In this document: positions 58,506 to 64,000 of the stretch, piece after piece
Layout: each line of letters begins with the position of its first letter
Numbering within the stretch: the first letter of the stretch is position 1
Translations under genes and position numbers: made by a program
The notes under the pieces: model-generated
What the model saw: only the letters and a program-made list of their open reading frames with translations
The model's database searches: none
Told to the model about the DNA's origin: nothing
Assembly: GCF_900176385.1 (NCBI RefSeq)
Contig: NZ_FWXN01000006.1
Span: 62,001 to 126,000, forward strand
From: Janibacter indicus
GTDB taxonomy: Bacteria > Actinomycetota > Actinomycetes > Actinomycetales > Dermatophilaceae
Length of the DNA: 64,000 bases
Direction of reading: 5' to 3'

Positions 58506-58586
58506 CTCCCAACCATACGCCCGGACCGAACAATCCGTCGATAATCATCGCTTGTCCCGCACGGTCTCGGGGAGGACCGTGGAGGC

Positions 58587-59000
58587 ATGAGCCGCTTCCG
58601 ATTCCCCTTCGACCCGACCGCCCCCGCCGACCGCGACGACGTCCGGCTCGCCGCCGAGCTTCAGGCGATCGCCCAGGACGACACCCGCCGCCCCCCGGCC
58701 CCAGCAGATCTCCCGACGCACCCGCCGCGGGCACGCACTTCGCCACGCCCTCCGACCGAAGACGCTGCCCCGGCACTGACCAGGGGGAGGCGAAGGGAGG
58801 GTCCGCGCACATCAAGCCGAAGTCCGGTTGACCGACGTGACGTCGTCGACCGACGCAGGGACTTCGGCGGGCGCGGACCCTCCCTTCGCCGGACCTCCCT
58901 TCGAGACGGCCGCGGACGGCCTCCTCAGGGAGCGGGCGGCAGCTGGCCGCGAGGCGCGCATCGGCATGGGTTGCAGGCATCCCTCAGGGTCAGACGTTAG
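58587..59000 (+). CDS. hypothetical short ORF over a large palindrome
   Basis: 137 codons. The first part (MSRFRFPFDPTAPADRDDVR, then LAAELQAIAQDD) has GGAGG before the ATG and looks like a true N-terminus, but the remaining two thirds, Arg/Pro-rich, run over the 102-bp imperfect palindrome at 58789-58890 and have no protein-like pattern. It may be a gene interrupted by the palindrome, or a short gene whose real stop is lost. Confidence 0.35.
   Translation: MSRFRFPFDPTAPADRDDVRLAAELQAIAQDDTRRPPAPADLPTHPPRARTSPRPPTEDAAPALTRGRRREGPRTSSRSPVDRRDVVDRRRDFGGRGPSLRRTSLRDGRGRPPQGAGGSWPRGAHRHGLQASLRVRR
58789..58890. repeat. 102-bp imperfect palindrome upstream of fhaA
   Basis: GGCGAAGGGAGGGTCCGCGC (58789-58808) is inverted exactly at 58871-58890; an inner pair CCGAAGTCC (58817-58825) / GGACTTCGG (58859-58867) is also perfect. 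The arms leave a central loop of about 33 bases. It lies 160 bases before fhaA. Confidence 0.7.
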
Positions 59001-59050
59001 GCTCGCCGCACCGTGTGTCCGTGATGACGTCTGCCCGAAGGGAGGAGAGC

Positions 59051-59980
59051 GTGAGCCTCTTCGAACGCATGGAGCGCAAGCTCGAGCGCACCGTCAACGG
59101 CGTCTTCGCGCGCGCCTTCCGCGCCGAGGTCCAGCCTCTGGAGCTCGCCTCCGCCCTGCGTCGCGCCATGGACGACCGGGCGACGATGCTCGGCCGCGGC
59201 CGCACGATCGTGCCCAACCTCTTCACCATCGAGCTCGCCCCGAGCGACTACGAGCGCCTCACCGAGTTCGACCAGGAGCTCGAGGACGAGCTCGTCGCCG
59301 CCGCGCAGGAGCACGCCGAGTCCCAGCGCTACCAGCCCGGCGGCCCGCTGCAGGTCCTCTTCGACGAGGACGACGAGCTCGAGACCGGGGTCTTCCGGGT
59401 CCGCCCGGCCACCGCCCGCCAGCGCGTCGAGCGCGCCGACCAGATCCGCTCCTACGCCGACGAGCAGTCCGGCGACGACGACGCCTACGACGAGTACTCC
59501 GGCGGCTGGGAGCTCACCGACGACCAGGTGGAGGAGGCGCCGGCCCCCGTGGCCGCGCCCGAGCGGACCGTGCCTCGCCCCCCTTCGCCCCGCCCGCCGG
59601 TGGCCCCGCAGCCCGAGCCCGCCGACGACGCGCCCACGGCGGTCCACCGTCCGCAGCCGCCGCGGCAGAGCCCGACCCGCTCGGTCCACGACCGACCGTG
59701 GCTCGAGGTCGACGGCGAGCGCTACCCGCTCATCGCCGCGATGACCGTCCTCGGCCGCGACGAGAGCGCCGACGTCGTCCTCGACGACCCCGGCATCTCG
59801 CGCCGGCACTGCGAGGTCCGGGTCACCCACGACGGCCCCCACCTCGTGACCCACCTGCGCGACCTGCGCTCGACCAACGGCACCTTCGTCAACGGCGAGC
59901 CCACCGACGCCGTGCGCCTGCACGACGGTGACCGGATCACCGTCGGTCGCACGCACGCCACCTTCCACGCCGGCCGCTGA
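59051..59980 (+). CDS. fhaA: FHA domain protein with DUF3662
   Basis: A 309-residue phosphothreonine-binding scaffold. The N-terminal DUF3662 domain (about 1-120) begins VSLFERMERKLERTVNGVFA; an acidic, then Pro-rich linker runs to about 215; the FHA domain (about 225-305) has AMTVLGRDESADVVLDDPGI, SRRHCEVRV and LRSTNGTFVNGEP, with Arg, Ser and His of the phosphothreonine site. In mycobacteria FhaA binds MviN and regulates peptidoglycan synthesis. The GTG at 59051 has GGAGGAG six bases upstream. Confidence 0.93.
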   Translation: MSLFERMERKLERTVNGVFARAFRAEVQPLELASALRRAMDDRATMLGRGRTIVPNLFTIELAPSDYERLTEFDQELEDELVAAAQEHAESQRYQPGGPLQVLFDEDDELETGVFRVRPATARQRVERADQIRSYADEQSGDDDAYDEYSGGWELTDDQVEEAPAPVAAPERTVPRPPSPRPPVAPQPEPADDAPTAVHRPQPPRQSPTRSVHDRPWLEVDGERYPLIAAMTVLGRDESADVVLDDPGISRRHCEVRVTHDGPHLVTHLRDLRSTNGTFVNGEPTDAVRLHDGDRITVGRTHATFHAGR

Positions 59981-60008
59981 GCCGGCACACACGACAGGAG
60001 TCCCGGAG

Positions 60009-60518
60009 TTGAGCGAGTTGACGGTCACCGTGCTGCGCCTCGGCCTGCTCGTGCTCCTGTGGGTCTTCGTGCTCTCGGTCGCGTCCGTACTGCGCACCGA
60101 CCTCTTCGGCACGCGCGTGGTCAACCGACGCCCCACGCCGCCCAAGAAGGCCGCCCGCGCGTCTCGCAGCGCGAGGTCCAAGGAGGCCCCGGAGGCGACC
60201 ACCCCGCGTCCGCCGCGCAACCCCCGGACCCCGACCCACCTCGTGCTGACGACGGGGCCGCTCACGGGCACCTCCCTGCCCCTGCGCGACTCGGGCGTCC
60301 TCATCGGCCGCAACCCCGAGTGCGCGCTCGTGCTCGACGACGAGTTCGCCTCCGGGCGGCACGCCCGCATCATCCGTGGCGAGGACGGCTGGTACGTCGA
60401 GGACCTCGGCTCGACCAATGGCACCTTCCTCGGCCAGTACCGCGTCGGTGACCCTGTGCCCGTCGAGACCGGCACGTCGATCCGGATCGGCCGCACGGTC
60501 ATCGAGCTGAGGAACTAG
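60009..60518 (+). CDS. fhaB: FHA domain protein, membrane anchored
   Basis: A 169-residue protein with one N-terminal membrane helix (about 8-32), a basic/Pro-rich linker and an FHA domain (about 80-165): SGVLIGRNPECALVLDDEFA, SGRHARIIRG and LGSTNGTFLGQ. In mycobacteria the homologue (FipA/FhaB) binds FtsZ and FtsQ. TTG start at 60009: the helix begins just after it, there is no ATG/GTG nearby, and AGGAGTCCCGGAG lies upstream. PstP starts 2 bases after its stop. Confidence 0.92.
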   Translation: MSELTVTVLRLGLLVLLWVFVLSVASVLRTDLFGTRVVNRRPTPPKKAARASRSARSKEAPEATTPRPPRNPRTPTHLVLTTGPLTGTSLPLRDSGVLIGRNPECALVLDDEFASGRHARIIRGEDGWYVEDLGSTNGTFLGQYRVGDPVPVETGTSIRIGRTVIELRN

Positions 60519-60520
60519 CG

Positions 60521-61756
60521 ATGGCGCTGACCTTCCACTACGCAGCGCGCTCCGACGTCGGACTGGTCCGCAAGGACAACCAGGACTCCGGCTACGCCGG
60601 CCCCCACCTGCTCGTCGTCGCCGACGGCATGGGCGGGCACGCGGGCGGTGACCTCGCCTCGGCGACCGTCATCACCGAGCTCGTCGAGATCGACCACGAC
60701 TCCCTCACCGCGGCCGAGGCCTCCTCGCAGCTGGGCCGCGCGATCACCCGGGCCAACGACGAGATCGCGCGCACCTTCGCCGACAACGCCGAGCTCGAGG
60801 GCATGGGCACGACCGTCACCGCGATCATGCGGGCGCGCAACAAGCTCATCCTCGCCCACATCGGCGACTCGCGGGCCTACCTGCTGCGCGAGGGCCGGCT
60901 GTCGCAGATCACCAAGGACCACTCCTTCGTCCAGACGCTCATCGACGAGGGTCGGATCACCGAGGAGGAGGCGAGCACCCACCCGCAGCGCTCGGTCGTC
61001 ACCCGCGTGCTCACCGGGGCCGACAGCGACGAGCCCGACCTCGGGGCGCGCGAGGCACGCAAGGGCGACCGCTACCTGCTGTGCTCCGACGGCCTGTCCG
61101 GCTTCGTCGCGCTCGACACGATCGAGGAGATCCTCACCGGCGGCACGCCCCCGGGGCAGGCCGCCGACGACCTCGTCTCCCTCGCGCTGCGCGCGGGCGC
61201 CCCCGACAACGTCACGGTCATCGTCGCCGACGTCGTCGAGGCCGGCACCGCACCCTCCACCCAGCCCCAGGTCGTCGGCTCCGCGGCCCTGCGCCGCCCG
61301 CGCAAGCGGGTCGACAACTCCCCCGCCGCGCGTGCCGCCGCCCTGACCCGCGACGAGGACGACGACGAGGGCGTCGAGCTCGACGAGGAGGGCCACGGCC
61401 GACGCGGCCGGTGGCTGCGCCGTCTCGGGGGCCTCGTCGTCGCCGTGCTGCTCGTCGGCGCCGTCGCCTACGCCGGCTATGCCTGGACCCAGCAGCAGTA
61501 CTACGTCGGTGCCCAGGCCGGCCACGTGACGGTCTACCGCGGCGTCGCCCAGGACCTCGGGCCCATCTCGCTCAACACGGCCGTCGACCAGACCGACATC
61601 GAGCTGTCCGAGCTGCCGTCCTTCTACCGCGACGAGGTCGAGGGCACGATCTCGGTCGAGTCGCGCAGCGCGGCCGACCAGCGCGTCGACAGCCTGCGCG
61701 TGGCGGCCAAGAAGTGCGGGCAGCTGCGGGCGACCGGGGAGCCCTGCGGACGATGA
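60521..61756 (+). CDS. pstP: PP2C family Ser/Thr phosphatase
   Basis: A 411-residue enzyme that reverses kinases such as PknA/PknB. The catalytic domain (about 1-240) begins AARSDVGLVRKDNQDSGYAG and contains VVADGMGGHAGGD (metal-binding Asp), AHIGDSRAYLLREG and LCSDGLSG, then APDNVTVIVADV. A linker and a membrane helix (about 300-325, GGLVVAVLLVGAVAYAGYAW) lead to an external domain of about 85 residues. Follows fhaB directly and overlaps the rodA start by ATGA. Confidence 0.94.
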   Translation: MALTFHYAARSDVGLVRKDNQDSGYAGPHLLVVADGMGGHAGGDLASATVITELVEIDHDSLTAAEASSQLGRAITRANDEIARTFADNAELEGMGTTVTAIMRARNKLILAHIGDSRAYLLREGRLSQITKDHSFVQTLIDEGRITEEEASTHPQRSVVTRVLTGADSDEPDLGAREARKGDRYLLCSDGLSGFVALDTIEEILTGGTPPGQAADDLVSLALRAGAPDNVTVIVADVVEAGTAPSTQPQVVGSAALRRPRKRVDNSPAARAAALTRDEDDDEGVELDEEGHGRRGRWLRRLGGLVVAVLLVGAVAYAGYAWTQQQYYVGAQAGHVTVYRGVAQDLGPISLNTAVDQTDIELSELPSFYRDEVEGTISVESRSAADQRVDSLRVAAKKCGQLRATGEPCGR

Positions 61757-63129
61757 GCCGAGCCATCACGACGATCACCCCCGCGCGGGGCCGCAACGTC
61801 GAGCTGCTGCTCACGGCGCTGGCCATCGGCGTGGTGATCCTCGCCTACATCAACGTCTCGGTCGCCGAGTCGGGCGAGATCCCGCCCGACCTGCTCGGTC
61901 ACACGGGCATCCTCGCGGCCATCGCCCTCGGTGTGCACCTCGTGCTGCGCTGGCGGGCCTCCTTCGCCGACCCGATCATCCTGCCGATCGTCACCCTGCT
62001 CAACGGCATCGGCCTGGTGATGATCCACCGGCTCGACCTGGCGGCCGGCCGCGACTTCAGCTCCGGGCTGGCCCTGCGCCAGCTCATCTGGACGGGTCTC
62101 GGGGTGGCCATCGCCCTCGTCGTGCTCGTCGCGCTCCGCGACCACCGGGTGCTGCGGCGCTACACCTACACGGCGGGCCTCTTCGCGCTGATCTTCATCG
62201 CCCTGCCGCTCACCCCCTTCGGGCACTCGGTCTACGGGGCGAAGATCTGGATCAAGCTCGGCGCCTTCACCTTCCAGCCCGCCGAGGTGGCCAAGATCCT
62301 GCTGGCGATCTTCTTCGCCGGCTACCTCGTGCAGACCCGCGACATGCTGGCCCTCGCCGGGCGCAAGTTCCTCGGCATCACCTTCCCCCGCGCCCGCGAC
62401 CTCGGCCCCCTCGTCATCGCCTGGCTCGCCGCGGCCGCGGTCCTCGTCCTGGAAAACGACTTCGGGACCACGCTGCTGATCTTCGGGCTCTTCGTCGCGA
62501 TGCTCTACATCGCCACCGAGCGCACCTCGTGGATCGTCCTGGGTCTGGGCATGGCGGCCGCCGGCGCGTTCGTCGTCTACCAGTTCGCCAGCCACGTGCA
62601 GACCCGCATCCTGTGCTGGACCGACACCTTCTCCGAGGAGGGCGTCGAGCAGTGCGGGCAGATCGGCGCCGGCATCATGGGCATGGCCGCCGGCGGCATC
62701 TCCGGCACCGGTCTGGGGCGCGGGCGGCCGTGGCTGACCCCGCTGCCCGAGTCGGACTTCATCTTCACCAGCATCGCCGAGGAGCTCGGCCTGATCGGCG
62801 TCTTCGCGATCATCATGCTCTACGCGCTGCTCGTCGAGCGCGGCCTGCGCTCGGCCATCGGCCTGCGCGACGGCTTCGGCAAGCTCCTCGCGAGCGGACT
62901 GACCTTCGTCCTGGCCATCCAGGTCTTCGTCGTCATCGGTGGCGTCACCAGGGTCATCCCGCTCACCGGGCTCACCCTCCCCTTCGTCGCCTACGGCGGA
63001 TCCTCACTCCTGACGAACTGGACCCTCATCGCCATCCTGCTGCGCATCAGCGACCACGCCCGCCGCCCCGAGCCGGAGTTCGACCCCGCCTCGATGGACG
63101 CCCCGACGCAGGTGGTGAAGGCGCGATGA
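61753..63129 (+). CDS. rodA: FtsW/RodA/SpoVE family glycan polymerase
   Basis: A 458-residue SEDS protein that polymerises lipid II with its cognate PBP. About 11-12 hydrophobic segments; the signature features are GAKIWIKLGAFTFQPAEVAK, with the catalytic Asp-loop context ENDFGTTLL, GGISGTGLGRGRP and LPFVAYGGSSLLTN near the C-terminus. The ATG overlaps the pstP stop; the PBP gene follows with another ATGA overlap. In this position of the cluster the gene is RodA in Mycobacterium. Confidence 0.93.
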   Translation: MSRAITTITPARGRNVELLLTALAIGVVILAYINVSVAESGEIPPDLLGHTGILAAIALGVHLVLRWRASFADPIILPIVTLLNGIGLVMIHRLDLAAGRDFSSGLALRQLIWTGLGVAIALVVLVALRDHRVLRRYTYTAGLFALIFIALPLTPFGHSVYGAKIWIKLGAFTFQPAEVAKILLAIFFAGYLVQTRDMLALAGRKFLGITFPRARDLGPLVIAWLAAAAVLVLENDFGTTLLIFGLFVAMLYIATERTSWIVLGLGMAAAGAFVVYQFASHVQTRILCWTDTFSEEGVEQCGQIGAGIMGMAAGGISGTGLGRGRPWLTPLPESDFIFTSIAEELGLIGVFAIIMLYALLVERGLRSAIGLRDGFGKLLASGLTFVLAIQVFVVIGGVTRVIPLTGLTLPFVAYGGSSLLTNWTLIAILLRISDHARRPEPEFDPASMDAPTQVVKAR

Positions 63130-64000
63130 ACCAGCCCATCCGCAGGCTGTCGACGCTCGTGGCCGTGATGTTCGTGCTGCTGCTCGGCGCGAGCACGTGG
63201 ATCCAGGTGCTCGGCAGCCAGGACATCAACGACCGCCCCGGCAACCGCCGCACCCAGCTCGAGAGCTACGCCCGCGAGCGCGGCCAGATCCTCCTCGGTG
63301 GCCGCGCCATCGCCTCGTCGTCGCCCACCGACGACGACCTGCAGTGGCAGCGCACCTACAGCGACCCGCAGCTCTACTCCCACGTCACCGGCTGGAACTC
63401 CTTCACCTACGGTCCCGGGGGTGGCGTCGAGTTCGCCGCCGACGGCCTGCTGTCCGGGCGCGACGACCGCCTCTTCTACGACCGGCTCACCAGCACCATC
63501 GCCGGGCGCACCCCGAAGGGGGCGAGCCTGGAGCTGACCATCGACCCGCGCGTGCAGCGCGCCGCCGACGAGGCCCTGGGCGACCAGCGCGGCGCCGTCG
63601 TCGCGCTCGACCCGCGCACGGGCGAGATCCTCGCGTTGGTCTCCCACCCCGACTTCGACCCGACGCCGCTCGTCAGCCACAACACGTCCACGGAGAAGAA
63701 GGCCTGGGAGGAGCTCAACTCCGACTCCAGCCGCCCACTCGTCAACCGCGCGATCTCCGGCAACCTCTACCCCCCGGGCTCGGTCTTCAAGATCGTCACC
63801 GCCGCCGCCGCCATCGAGGACGGCCAGTGGGACGAGAACTCCTCCATCCCCGGGCCCGCCGTGCTCGACCTGCCGCAGACCGAGGTCGGGCTACCCAACT
63901 CGCACGCGGGTGCCTGCGGACCCAACGACATGGTCACGCTGGCCGTCGCCATGCAGGACTCCTGCAACACCGCCTTCGGTTGGCTCGGCATGGAGCTCGG
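63126..64000 (+). CDS. pbpA: penicillin-binding protein, class B (partial, 5' end)
   Basis: The first 291 residues, cut by the window end. A membrane anchor is near 9-30; the N-terminal module includes QILLGGRAIASSSPTDDD and LTIDPRVQRAADEALGDQRG, and the transpeptidase begins AVVALDPRTGEILALVSHP. The active-site serine is in YPPGSVFKIVTAAAA (S-x-x-K), and SCNTAFGW is the SxN motif. It crosslinks peptidoglycan with RodA. pknA/pknB are expected next. Confidence 0.93.
   Translation, partial: MNQPIRRLSTLVAVMFVLLLGASTWIQVLGSQDINDRPGNRRTQLESYARERGQILLGGRAIASSSPTDDDLQWQRTYSDPQLYSHVTGWNSFTYGPGGGVEFAADGLLSGRDDRLFYDRLTSTIAGRTPKGASLELTIDPRVQRAADEALGDQRGAVVALDPRTGEILALVSHPDFDPTPLVSHNTSTEKKAWEELNSDSSRPLVNRAISGNLYPPGSVFKIVTAAAAIEDGQWDENSSIPGPAVLDLPQTEVGLPNSHAGACGPNDMVTLAVAMQDSCNTAFGWLGMEL

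Overview
The window is a high-GC chromosome segment of an actinobacterium. Start codons are often GTG, many genes are joined by 4-bp ATGA/GTGA overlaps, and the right end carries the fhaA-fhaB-pstP-rodA-pbpA cell-division cluster next to a tRNA-Leu, an arrangement known from Actinobacteria. Gene content (DUF5926, DUF4446, MptB-like mannosyltransferase, fused ATP-grasp/alpha-E protein) and base composition suggest the Intrasporangiaceae (Janibacter/Knoellia-like); this is inference. The heptamer CGAAGGG/CCCTTCG occurs about 95 times by eye (roughly 15 expected), often at gene borders.

Left part (1-24,300): a TetR-controlled ABC exporter; a proline-repeat membrane protein; a beta-propeller protein with a lipid-kinase-like gene; a phosphotransferase/SDR pair behind the same operator type as the tetR gene; a WYL regulator divergent from a DinB protein; a VOC protein; a glycosyltransferase; a MarR/MFS drug-exporter pair; a pseudouridine synthase; two paralogous small membrane proteins; pirin; RsgA; a secreted nuclease; an anti-sigma-type kinase; and DUF5926 followed by two glycosyltransferases.

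Middle (24,300-48,100): membrane and envelope genes, pheA, then a minus-strand chain of five tightly packed genes (ATP-grasp/alpha-E fusion, transglutaminase, patatin, acyltransferase, esterase). An IS110-family element has split a secreted endonuclease/exonuclease/phosphatase gene; its ends, its insertion point and guide-like segments of its bridge RNA can be read from the sequence. A fatty-acid beta-oxidation block (acyl-CoA dehydrogenase, CoA transferase, fadB, fadA, divergent TetR) follows, then a stretch of decayed genes and REP-like repeats.

Island (about 48,760-55,690): flanked by two about 94% identical copies of an M23-peptidase 3' end, lower in GC and poor in the CGAAGGG signature. 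It holds a DUF4062-type protein and a three-gene restriction-modification-like operon (two N6-adenine methyltransferase-type subunits and a helicase with an N-terminal GIY-YIG-like domain), preceded by a 25-codon leader ORF, a candidate operator and a broken HTH gene. This is the best candidate for a poorly described system.

Right end (56,000-64,000): tRNA-Leu(CAG), MerR/DUF4188 pair, LysR regulator, a 102-bp imperfect palindrome, and the FHA/PP2C/RodA/PBP cluster, with the PBP gene running off the window.
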